Source of the DNA: Betaproteobacteria bacterium
GTDB lineage: Bacteria > Pseudomonadota > Gammaproteobacteria > Burkholderiales > Casimicrobiaceae
Length of the DNA stretch: 15,446 bases
Direction: 5' to 3'
NCBI GenBank assembly: GCA_016717855.1
Contig: JADKEV010000076.1
Location: 1-15,446, forward strand
Part shown: one piece after another, positions 9,003 to 15,446 of the stretch
Layout: every line of letters starts with the position of its first letter
Numbering within the stretch: the first letter of the stretch is position 1
Translations under genes and position numbers: made by a program
The notes under the pieces: generated by a model
Told to the model about the DNA's origin: nothing
Database searches by the model: none
The model's input: only the letters and a program-made list of their open reading frames with translations

Positions 9003-9488
9003 TCATCGCAACTCGGGACGGATGTACGCGTACCCCTGCTGCTGCCTCTGCATGGTCTCGACGACGCCGGCCTTCCGCAGCCGATTTTCGGCAGCATGTC
9101 GTCTTGGCGATTTTCTGATTGAACGACCATCACCGTGTTTCGCAGGCCACGACTTTCACGCCGCTGTGATCGCCTCGCTCACCCGCACGCCGACTTCCGA
9201 GTCCATCACTTAGCAGGCATCCCCAGGCCGGGGCCGTGGGCGACAAGTTCGATCTCCACCTGGTCCTTGCCCAGGTCCTGCTGGACGTTTTCACGTTGTT
9301 GAGCGCGAAAACCCGTTTCTTCAGATCGGCGTCGCTGACCTGGACGATCAGCTTGTTCTTCGTCGCGGCCGGCTGTGCGGTTTTGCGCCTGGCTGTTCGC
9401 CGCGGACAGCGCAGGCTGCGCGCCGCGGAAGGTGGCAGCAAGGGCGCGCCAACGATCGCGGCGGCCGTCGGTTTCGTGTGGCGTACAT
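9003..9488 (-). CDS. exported DsrE/DsrF-like family protein, frameshifted
   Basis: Small DsrE/DsrF-fold protein. The family includes sulfur-relay subunits, but solo exported members like this one have no established reaction. The ATG at 9488 has an excellent AAGGAG seven bases upstream. The N-terminal about 35 residues read as a signal peptide only if indels are allowed (PTAAAIVGA, then ATFRGAQPALSAANSQAQ). The mature part is clear: KLIVQVSDADLKKRVFALNN, NVQQDLGKDQVEIELVAHGP, GLGM, GVKVVACETR, then after frame changes NTVMVV, DDMLPKIG, and the C-terminus GVVETMQRQQQGYAYIRPEL with TGA at 9003-9005. Frames change near 9275, 9220, 9165, 9130 and 9070. The VxVxVACE motif keeps the family Cys. It diverges from the threonine aldolase gene across a 137-base gap. 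Confidence 0.88.
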
Positions 9489-9542
9489 GGTCGTGCTCCT
9501 TGTCGGCGGGGTCGGGCGCCCCACCCTGTCCCCAGGGCATCA

Positions 9543-9555
9543 GCGATATTATCGC
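9543..9555. promoter_or_regulatory. AT-rich inverted repeat in the divergent dsrE-like/aldolase gap
   Basis: GCGATATTATCGC (5-bp arms, 3-base centre) is the only AT-rich spot in the 137-base divergent intergenic region. It could be a -10 region or a small operator serving either gene: GATAAT on the minus strand and TATTAT on the plus strand resemble -10 hexamers. No paired -35 is visible. Confidence 0.3.
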
Positions 9556-9625
9556 AAGACCGCCGGCCGCGCCCGTCCGCGAAGCACGACGCCGACCGGC
9601 CACCCATCGCTGACCTGCCAGTTCC

Positions 9626-10681
9626 ATGCCCGACGCCAGCCTCTTCCGGGGCGCTCTCCGTCGACCTGCGCTCGGACGCCGTGACGCGCCCGTCGGCGAC
9701 CATGCGCGCCGCGATCGCGGCCCGCGCCGGTGGGCGGCGACCAGTACGGTGAAGACCCGGCGACGAACCAGCTGCAAGAGCGGGTCGCCCCGATGCTGGG
9801 CAATGAAACCGCGACTGTTCGCTTCCCCAGCGGGGACGGTGACCAACCAGGTCGCGGTGCGCGTGCTGACGCGTCCGGGCGACGAGGCCATCGTCAGCCG
9901 CGAGAGCCACCCGGCTGGCACGAGACCGGAGGCGTCGCCGCCAACTCGGGCGTGCAGCTCTCCGAGATCGGCGGGCGCGGGGTGTTCACGGCCGCGGAGT
10001 TCCTCGCCGGCTGCAGCCGCACGGTCATCTCCTCCATCCACCCACGACGCTGGTCGCCATCGAGAACACGCACAACCGGATGGGCGGCATCGTTTTCGCG
10101 CAGGAGGAGGTCGGGCGGATCTGCGCCGCGGCGCGCGAACAGAACATCGCCACGTACCTCGACGGCGCGCGCCTGTGGAACGCGGCCGTGGCGTCGGCCG
10201 TCCGCTGGCCGAGCTCGCGGCGCCGTCCGGACCTGACGTCGGTGGCGCTGTCAAGGGACTTTCGGCGCGCCGGGCGGCTCGCTGCTGGCCGGCTCGCGCG
10301 GCTGATCGGACGCTGCGTGCGTTACCGGCGGATGATGGGCGGCGCGATGCGGCGGTGGGATCTTCTCCGCGGCGGGGCTGTACGCGTTCGAGCACAACCT
10401 CAGAGCCTGGCCACGACCACGCCAACGCTGCGTTGATCGGCGAGCGGCTCGCCAGCAGCCGCCGCATCGTGCTCGACCTGGACACGGTGCAGACCAACAT
10501 TCTCGTCTTCGGGCTGCACCGGTGCGCCGACTCGGCACGTACGTCGCGCAGGCGAAGGAGGCGGCGTGCTGCTGTTCGCGTTCGGGCCGCACAAGGTGCG
10601 TGCGGTCACGCACCTGGACGTGTCGCGGCGCAGTGCGGTGGCGGGGTGGTGCTGGTGGAGATCGCGGAAGGGCGGGCGTAG
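9626..10681 (+). CDS. ltaE: low-specificity L-threonine aldolase (PLP-dependent), frameshifted
   Basis: PLP-dependent fold-type I enzyme (beta-eliminating lyase family) that cleaves L-threonine/allo-threonine to glycine and acetaldehyde in the cytoplasm. ATG 9626 gives MPDASLF and, after an indel, the family start SVDLRSDAVTRPSATMRAAI. Then PVGDDQYGEDPATNQLQERV, LFASPAGTVTNQVAVRVLTR, PGDEAIVSRESHPA, VAANSGVQLSEIGGRGVFTA, AIENTHNRMGG, and IATYLDGARLWNAAVA, where the Asp contacts the PLP pyridine nitrogen. Next come TSVALS(K)GL with the Schiff-base Lys recovered across a frameshift near 10255, GGSLLAGSR, RYRRMMGGAMR, IVLDLDTVQTNILVFGL, VLLFAFGPHKVRAVTHLDVS and VLVEIAEGRA, stop TAG 10679-10681. 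There are at least eight frame changes. The total span, about 352 codons, matches the usual length. No clear RBS precedes the ATG. The symbol is assigned by family only. Confidence 0.92.
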   Translation: MPDASLFRGALRRPALGRRDAPVGDHARRDRGPRRWAATSTVKTRRRTSCKSGSPRCWAMKPRLFASPAGTVTNQVAVRVLTRPGDEAIVSRESHPAGTRPEASPPTRACSSPRSAGAGCSRPRSSSPAAAARSSPPSTHDAGRHREHAQPDGRHRFRAGGGRADLRRGARTEHRHVPRRRAPVERGRGVGRPLAELAAPSGPDVGGAVKGLSARRAARCWPARAADRTLRALPADDGRRDAAVGSSPRRGCTRSSTTSEPGHDHANAALIGERLASSRRIVLDLDTVQTNILVFGLHRCADSARTSRRRRRRRAAVRVRAAQGACGHAPGRVAAQCGGGVVLVEIAEGRA

Positions 10682-10702
10682 GCGGTTGCCTCGGCGCTTC
10701 CG

Positions 10703-11843
10703 CTACTTGACGCGCTTCATCTCTCCCCCCGCCCACCACATCAACGCGCTTTGCGGGTCAAAATTGGGATTGTTAGTCGAGACATGGTTGCCGTTGTCCA
10801 GGCGCCAACCGTGGTTCTGGTGGCTCGACAACTCAACCTGCCGGTTCGACCGGGTCGTGGTAGCGGTTGATCTCGCTGAACGTGTCGACGTGTTCCGTTG
10901 CATCGGTCCTGGCTTTCCGGCGCCGCGCATAACCTTCGGCGTTGATCCGGCCCACTTCCCGGATGGTGTCCGCCCCGGATGGCCGCACGCTGCGCCGCAC
11001 CGCGGGCGGAGATGGCGGCCATCTCGTTTTCGTGCCAGGCCTGGATGCGCTGGCGCTGCTAGCGCTTCATGCATTGGCGTACCTTCTTGAGGTTGGCGTC
11101 TCGCCTCGGCGCTGCCATGCCGGCTCGAGGCGCAAGGACTACTGCGGATGCGCTCGCTCGCGGCAGCCTCGATCTTGCCGCCGGCGCGTGTACGCCGATA
11201 GCGGCGGTGACGTTCTAACGACGAAAGGCCTGCCGCTGACGTTCATTTGACTGAAGGTCGCCGGTGCCGACAGGGTTCCGCGCATCTCCTTGCCTTGCGT
11301 GCTATGGGCGATCATCAATTCGCCTGCCTCCTGCCAGACCTTCCGTGGGGGCATGCCGGGCGGGTCCGGCTGCCGCGGCGGTTGCTCGGCGACGATGTCC
11401 GGCCGGTCGCGGTAGGCGAGCACTTGCGCGCCGGGCCGGCGCTGTTGCACCAGCACCAGCAGGTACTGGCGTACCGTGGAGATCGACGCCACAGGGCACG
11501 GGTGCATCTGTATGTCGGCGCCTTTCACTTGCCAGTCGAAGCCCGGCATGACCTCGACCGCCTGCGCGCCATCGGGCGACAGTGCGTTCCACTGGAACAA
11601 CACCGAGTTGCCCACGCAGGATGTCTGCCGGTTCCACGTGACGCCGCCCTGCGTGCGCCAGCCCGAGGGAATGTCGATCGTCGCCGCGGTCACCGGCCGG
11701 CCGAAGCCCTGCGCATCGACGATGGCCGCCGACTGATAGCTGGTCCCAAAGGGCCAGCTCGCCGCGCCGCAGGCAGCGCTGAGCGCCAGCATGGAAAGTC
11801 CGCTGCCCGCCAGGGCGCCCCGAAGTTTCCAGCATTTCGCCAC
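10703..11843 (-). CDS. exported conserved protein of unknown function, frameshifted
   Basis: Function unknown. I recognise the overall type as a conserved secreted proteobacterial protein but cannot name a family. GTG 11843 gives MAKCWKLRGALAGSGLSMLA then LSAACGAAS, a signal peptide. The GGGGAGG lies directly against this codon; ATG 11835 would have a better 7-base spacing but needs a frameshift. N-terminal domain: ATIDIPSGWRTQGGVTWN, CVGNSVLFQWNALSPDGAQA, VEVMPGFDWQVKGADIQMHP and STVRQYLLVLVQQRRPGAQV. A basic, Ala/Arg-rich, probably helical middle follows (RRDANLKKVRQCMKR, IQAWHENEMAAISARGAAQR). The compact C-terminal domain reads SHQNHGWRLDNGNHVSTNNP then NFDPQSALMWWAGGEMKRVK, with TAG at 10703-10705. 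Frames change near 11215, 11060, 10970 and 10860. It converges on the aldolase gene with a 21-base gap. Confidence 0.8.
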
Positions 11844-12058
11844 CTCCCCGTAATTCGAAGCGTTTTCACGTGCAATGATGGCTTGCCGACCTTGGCTGGC
11901 ATTGCCTGCTCCATTGCGGAGCGTAACCCAGGCGTCGCCAGGTTGGAACGTCCACCGGCAAGGCCTGTCTCATCTCCAGCGTATAGGTTGTCTAGGCTGG
12001 CGCGAACCGCCCGATTGTGGGTCCAGCACTTGTAGCTCTCACACCGGCGTTAACGGGC
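11844..12058. other. intergenic region, nothing recognised
   Basis: About 215 bases between the start of the exported conserved protein and the apparent end of the PIN toxin. Short frames without motifs. No tRNA-like fold or strong hairpin was found by eye. Confidence 0.4.
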
Positions 12059-12510
12059 TCAACCGCACACCAGGCGTTGCCCTTCCGATGGATCACGTAC
12101 GCGCATCGGTCCCGGGCCGCTCCGTTTGCGGCGACGAACGCTCTGGGCGAGGATCGTGATCCCCGCGAAACTCTTGAGCACCAGCGAGATCATCATCTCC
12201 CGAGAGAATGCAGTGTGCTTTCGGCCACGGCAGCGACAGCCAGGACCACATCGTCGTCGGGGTCTCTACAGACCGGCTGCTCGAGTTTGGCGGGTGCGAC
12301 GAGTTCGGCGCGCTCGCGGTAGGCCTTCAAGAACGGAATGTCGCGCGGCTCCACACCAAACTTGCGGCGCAACGTTTCCGTCAGTTCGTCGAGCAAGGCT
12401 TTCGAGGTGAACAAGTCGTGTGCGGGCAATCGCCGCTTGACAAGATCGCGGCACAATCCTTCCGCGACCAGAGCGGCGACCAGCACATTGGTGTCGCAGA
12501 CGACTCCACG
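12059..12510 (-). CDS. PIN-domain toxin of a type II toxin-antitoxin system, frameshifted
   Basis: Predicted Mg2+-dependent endoribonuclease of the PIN family (the group of putative PIN-family TA toxins of about 140 residues). The N-terminus is VVCDTNVLVAALVAEGLCRD (first catalytic Asp). Then LFTSKALLDELTETLRRKFG (catalytic Glu), RDIPFLKAYRERAELVAPAK, and CRDPDDDVVLAVAAVAE (third acidic cluster). After a frameshift near 12210 the family C-terminus SGDDDL ... LKSFAGITILAQS is readable. The start codon is not preserved in frame; the toxin probably begins immediately after, or overlapping, the upstream antitoxin near 12510. The stop at 12059 is the one in the frame of the last motif, so the real end may be about 30-60 bases earlier. 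All catalytic acidic residues are present, so the toxin would be expected to be active if the indels are sequencing errors. Confidence 0.87.
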
Positions 12511-12716
12511 ACGCTGGCGAACACGTGCCTCATCGGTGTAGAGACCCATCGCGCGCGCGCGAACCGTCAACTGCGGCGCGATTCCTCCAGCGACATCCTG
12601 CTGAGCTGTCTGCAATGCCCGGCGTACGATTCGCTTTCCGAGAGCTTGCGTCGCTTGGCGGCGCGCGCAGTTCACGCCGCGTTTCCGTGGAAGCTGATCG
12701 TCAGGGTCGTTCTCAT
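12511..12716 (-). CDS. RHH/CopG-type antitoxin partner of the PIN toxin, frameshifted
   Basis: Predicted DNA-binding antitoxin that neutralises the PIN toxin and autoregulates the operon. ATG 12716 gives MRTTLTISFHGNAA, a ribbon-like beta strand at the N-terminus. A frame change near 12670 leads to RAAKRRKLSES, then another to RIVRRALQTA, which together match a ribbon-helix-helix layout (strand, helix, turn, helix). The end, VRARAMGLYTDE followed in the next frame by HVFASVV, matches the GxYTDEDVF tail commonly seen in antitoxins paired with this PIN toxin group. The tail then runs straight into the toxin. No SD sequence is visible before the ATG. The call depends on both the sequence pattern and the position directly upstream of the toxin. 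Confidence 0.72.
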
Positions 12717-12900
12717 GATGTAAGACAGCACAACACAGCATCGTACTCGCGCAAGCGCCAGCCAACCCGCGCTTTCGAGTGGGACCCTTTTACGTTTTAC
12801 ACAGTGGTGCGTTTGGGGTCAGGTAAGGATTATGTCCTGCCGGGCAAATGGCAACTCAGGCCCTGACGCGGGGGCGGCCACCCGGATCAGCGACGGCGGT
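12717..12900. promoter_or_regulatory. intergenic region likely carrying the RHH-PIN operon promoter
   Basis: This 184-base gap lies between the end of the RES toxin and the start of the RHH antitoxin, both on the minus strand. It contains one AT-richer patch at about 12787-12801 (minus strand TGTAAAACGTAAAAGG), 70-85 bases before the antitoxin start. That could be an operator or UP-like element. No confident -35/-10 pair can be drawn. Confidence 0.3.
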
Positions 12901-13385
12901 TCAGGCGGGCGGCGGATGCAGCCGCGTGTCAAGCGCAAAGTCTTCCTGCGCCTGCATCGCGCTACGGCGTGTCGGCCAACATCGATGTCGAAGAGCAGGT
13001 TCCAGCTGTGCAGGGACACTGCGCTCGGAATGAGCACGAACGGATGCGAGGACAACAAGCCGTCGCCAAACGCTTGCTGGCCGGCGCCCGGAACACCCGG
13101 CCGCAGCCAGTTTACGTTGGGCACCACGTCCGGCGAGACGACGTGAACGGCCGCTGGGCTGGCTTGATCACGACGAGGCGGCGGCACGTGCGGAACGGTA
13201 TCGAGGGCTTTGAAGCCCTTGTGGACGGCGACTTCCAGGATGGCGGTGGCGGGGTCGATCGAGCACAATGACGATCTTCCTGCGCGCGAATTCCAGCGGC
13301 AGCCGTATGGCACGCTCCCTCCCCGCTGTTCCACGTTGCGGCATGGGACTTTGATCGAGCCGCCACGCGACGAGGGTACTGACAC
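12901..13385 (-). CDS. RES-domain toxin of a RES-Xre toxin-antitoxin system, frameshifted
   Basis: RES-domain toxins act on NAD+ (degradation, as for MbcT and Res) or ADP-ribosylate targets (ParT), stopping growth. The reading starts near 13385 (VSTLVAWRLDQS; a GTG lies there but an indel blurs the start). Then ATWNSGEGA and, in other frames, YGCRWNS, which together form the RES N-terminal NAD-binding region. SIDPATAILEVAVHKGFKAL carries the conserved Glu. After an indel: VHVVSPDVVPNVNWLRPGVP, GAGQQAFGDGLLSSHPFVLI and PSAVSLHSWNLLFDI with the conserved Ser. The end FALDTRLHPPPA is read in a further frame, with TGA at 12901-12903. About 160 codons, normal for the family. Frames change near 13370, 13290, 13180 and 12960. 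Key residues are intact. Confidence 0.9.
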
Positions 13386-13908
13386 CCAACGCGGCGGGCA
13401 GTGGCGGCCGGATAGACGCCGTAGCGCAAGCGGCCGAGCAGTTGCTCCACCATCTCTCCACGCCCGAAGGTGACGCACAGAAGATCGAGGGGACGGCGTT
13501 GTCGAGCGCAGTGGCCGGCGCAGTCCACCACCGTTCGGCCTCCGCCTGGCTGCCGAAGATATCCGTCGCGGTGGTCAGCACTTCGGCGAACTTCCAGCTT
13601 CGGCTGCTCTGATCCTGGCTGAGCGGCTTTTGCGGACTCCTGCGCGGCGCTGGACGGTGCGGAATGCTCACGCCGACCGCATGCCCGAGATCCGCCGGTT
13701 TCATGGACAGGCGTGTTTCACCATGTGATTCAGAACGCCACCTGGGGAGGCCTTTCAGAATCGCCTCGTGCACGCCGAGCTTCGAGGTGATGGACTTCTT
13801 CAGTGCATTGCGCCTGGCCCAGAAACTTGACGACCTGCGTCATGGACTGGGACGGAGGCCGCACTGGCGCCGGTTGCCGGAGCCGCGCCGGCGCTGGCTG
13901 GCTGACAT
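13386..13908 (-). CDS. Xre/MbcA/ParS-type (DUF2384) antitoxin of the RES toxin, frameshifted
   Basis: Antitoxin that binds the RES toxin and represses the operon. ATG 13908 has GGAG eight bases upstream; the ATG at 13914 is too close to it. Frame-by-frame the order is family-typical. First VVKFLG, ALKKSITSKLGVHEAILKGL and LNHMVKH. Then the helix-turn-helix region MKPADLGHAVGVSI, followed by PLSQDQSSRSWKFAEVLTTA, TDIFGSQAEAERW, TAPATALDN and RRPLDLL. The signature DUF2384 C-terminus is GEMVEQLLGRLRYGVYPA, ending near 13406. The stop itself is lost, and the frame runs on into the toxin, so the end given is the toxin start. Frame changes near 13830, 13740, 13655, 13510 and 13470. Antitoxin-first order and direct abutment with the toxin are as expected for this system. 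Confidence 0.88.
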
Positions 13909-14126
13909 GGTCATCACTCCCGCGACGTTGACGGCTGAGTGTGTCACATGGCGCAGCCGAGTGCCCGCGTCCGGACGCCGGCGCGCGCCGCGGCGAAACC
14001 TCGGTGTGACCCGGGGACCTTGGTTAGACCAACGTCAGCCGGCGTATCGATCCGGGGGCGCCGGACGGGGCGTACGATACGCTCTCGCACCTCCGCGCCA
14101 GGACGGCGCCAGCCACCGCGCGCCGG
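13909..14126. other. divergent intergenic region, nothing firm
   Basis: About 218 bases between the Xre antitoxin start (minus strand) and the first convincing coding signal of the + strand remnant. Open frames exist on both strands but have mixed third-position bias and no motif. The promoter of the RES-Xre operon should lie in 13920-14000; no hexamer pair stands out. Confidence 0.35.
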
Positions 14127-14489
14127 GTGGAACCCGTTCATCAACCGGGCGAGGTCGACCGTGATGTTGCCCGCTGGAGCACCGATGCAGGCCTCGGATA
14201 CAAGCAGAATGTGATCGACCTGATGCAGCGCTGGGCGCGTGAGATCGGGCCGCAGGCCGGCCACCGCCGACAAGCTGCGGCTGCTCACCGGCTCCATCGG
14301 CGCACGGGAAGCGACGATACAGTCCGAGCATGTGGTCAAGAACCTCCGGCGAACCTCAATCAGATCTGGGACAAGCTGGGCACGATCCCCGCTCACCGGC
14401 AGTGGAGCGAGGACCCCGGGCCATTCGTCGTGTCGGGCAGCAACCGCTGGGAAATTTACCGGCTGATCGAGATGGGAATGGATGATCGA
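14127..14489 (+). CDS. unrecognised coding remnant upstream of the ABC receptor gene
   Basis: I do not recognise the product. The evidence that it is coding is third-position G/C bias that persists while switching frame. LGYKQNVIDLMQRWAREIGP is in the frame of 14127, PATADKLRLLTGSIGAREAT then IQSEHVVKNL in the next (about 14262-14345), and NLNQIWDKLGTIPAHRQWSE then FVVSGSNRWEIYRLIEMGMD back in the first. The sequence looks soluble, with no membrane segment. It reaches the ATG of the ABC receptor gene without an intervening in-frame stop, so its real stop is probably lost or overlaps that start (ATGGATGATCGAATGA region). That would make it a translationally coupled upstream partner. The start is unknown and may lie further upstream. 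Confidence 0.5.
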
Positions 14490-15446
14490 ATGACGCGTCG
14501 GCGCACGTTCCTGGCAGCCGCCACGCTGAGCGCCTGCTGACCTGTGTGCATGGCGCGTCCGGGCGCAACCGGCCGGCCGGGTGTTCCGCCTGGGCCTGCT
14601 GCGGCCCTCGTCGCCGTAGCCGACGGAGTTCACGGCCACCGGCATCCCCGATGCGCTGCGGCAACTCGGGCTGGTGGCGGGCAGAACCTGGTCATCGAGG
14701 CGCGCTACGCCGGGGGCCAAATCGATCGCCTGCCCGGGCTGGCGCGCGAGATGGTGCAGCTCCAGTGCGATGCGATCATCGCGGTCGGCACGTCGGCGGT
14801 GCGCGCCGACGGCAACGTCGACAACCGGTTTGATGATGTTCCGGCAACTTCGATCCCGTCGCGCGGGCCTTGTGGACAGCCTGGCGCGGCCGGGCGGAAA
14901 CGTACGGGCGTGCTGATCGCGCCGGACGGCCGCTGGCCGAGAAGCTCGACTGCTCGGGCAGGCAGTGCCGCGCGCAACGCGCATGGCGCGTTCCTGGCAC
15001 CTGGACGACGAGGGCATCCGCCCGCTGGTGGAGTGAAACGCGCAAAGGCCGCCATCGCGCTGGGCATCGAACTGGCGGTGGTACGACGGTGCGCGTGGCG
15101 CGACCACTGGCCGGGCGTTTGCCTGCCATCGCGGCCGAACGCGCCGAGCGCTGTTCGTCGGCGCGACGACCTTCTTCATAACTGACCGACCGCAAGCCCA
15201 TCATCGAACTCGCGCAACGGCACGGCTGCCGGCCATCTGGGAATGGCCGGAGCAGGTGCGCGACGGCGGCCTGATGGCCTACGGCACCAGCCTGTCGGGC
15301 CTGTACCAGCGCGTCGCGGTCTATGTCGAGCGCATCTTCAAGGGTGCGCGGCCGGGCGACCTGCCGGTCGAACAACCGACCAAGTTCGACCTCGTCATCA
15401 ACATGAAGACCGCCGAGGCGCTGCGCCTGACCATCCCGCAGTCGCT
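14490..15446 (+). CDS. ABC transporter substrate-binding protein (ABC_sub_bind type), 3'-truncated and frameshifted
   Basis: Periplasmic receptor of an ABC uptake system, COG2984/ABC_sub_bind-type; the ligand cannot be inferred. ATG 14490 gives MTRRRTFLAAATLSAC, a twin-arginine signal, followed by a frame change near 14538. Then IPDALRQLGLVAGRNLVIEA, RYAGGQIDRLPGLAREMVQL, CDAIIAVGTSAVRA, the family motif NFDPVARGLVDSLARPGGNV (through frame changes at 14830-14880), GVLIAPDG, KAAIALGIELAVV, and after 15180 PIIELAQRHG, AIWEWPEQVRDGGLMAYGTS, LSGLYQRVAVYVERIFKGAR, PGDLPVEQPTKFDLVINMKT and AEALRLTIPQSL, which is close to the usual C-terminus. Only about 15-20 residues should lie beyond the window. 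At least eight indels. Permease and ATPase genes, if linked, are outside the window. Confidence 0.9.

Noticed and set aside
9130..10500. Long minus-strand open frame (456 codons) spanning the DsrE-like gene and the aldolase
   Set aside because: Only its C-terminal part (below about 9488) is real, as a piece of the DsrE-like gene. The rest is antisense to the threonine aldolase.
11844..12058. tRNA or small RNA gene in the gap
   Set aside because: No cloverleaf-like pairing, conserved TTCGA loop or terminator could be found by eye.
12059..13908. Broader anti-phage defence island around the TA modules
   Set aside because: No restriction, Abi, CBASS, retron or similar gene accompanies the two modules inside the window, so the claim would go beyond the evidence.
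13944..15179. Long minus-strand open frame (411 codons) opposite the ABC receptor
   Set aside because: The + strand carries the Tat signal and ABC_sub_bind motifs. The minus frame has no family signature.

Overview
The window is very GC-rich with strong G/C bias at third codon positions. Its protein families (DUF5648 repeats, delta-60 repeats, an ABC_sub_bind periplasmic receptor, a periplasmic DsrE-like protein) and a dispersed hairpin repeat suggest a betaproteobacterium, probably Burkholderiales-like. That placement is an inference from family content; no marker gene is present.

The dominant fact about this sequence is that nearly every recognisable gene is broken by one or more 1-2 base indels, while RBSs, catalytic motifs, GC3 bias and reading sense continue in the next frame. 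This looks more like an error-prone assembly than true decay. I therefore give each gene as one feature spanning its frame changes, with boundaries set by the recognisable start and the last family-consistent stop.

Layout. 1-579 (+): 3' part of a short-chain dehydrogenase. 871-2313 (+): exported protein with three ~98-residue repeats and a C-terminal DUF5648 region. 2298-3874 (-): Tat-exported amidase-signature protein, convergent with the previous gene. 4024-4676 (+): glutathione S-transferase, divergent from the amidase. 4702-4847: element bounded by perfect 33-bp inverted repeats. 4874-6765 (-): exported delta-60 repeat protein that also ends in DUF5648. 6964-8516 (-): DUF3943 outer-membrane-type protein. 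8619-8717: three degenerate copies of the hairpin-element arm. 9003-9488 (-): exported DsrE/DsrF-like protein, divergent from 9626-10681 (+), a low-specificity threonine aldolase. 10703-11843 (-): exported protein of a conserved but uncharacterised type. 12059-12716 (-): RHH-type antitoxin and PIN toxin. 12901-13908 (-): Xre/DUF2384 antitoxin and RES toxin. 14127-14489 (+): unrecognised coding remnant. 14490-15446 (+): Tat-exported ABC transporter substrate-binding protein, running off the window.

Functionally this is a mixed accessory/housekeeping region. Two things stand out. Two unrelated type II toxin-antitoxin modules lie in tandem on the same strand. Two exported proteins with different N-terminal repeat architectures carry near-paralogous DUF5648 tails on either side of the amidase/GST pair. 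I see no tRNA, rRNA, CRISPR array, transposase or integrase gene.
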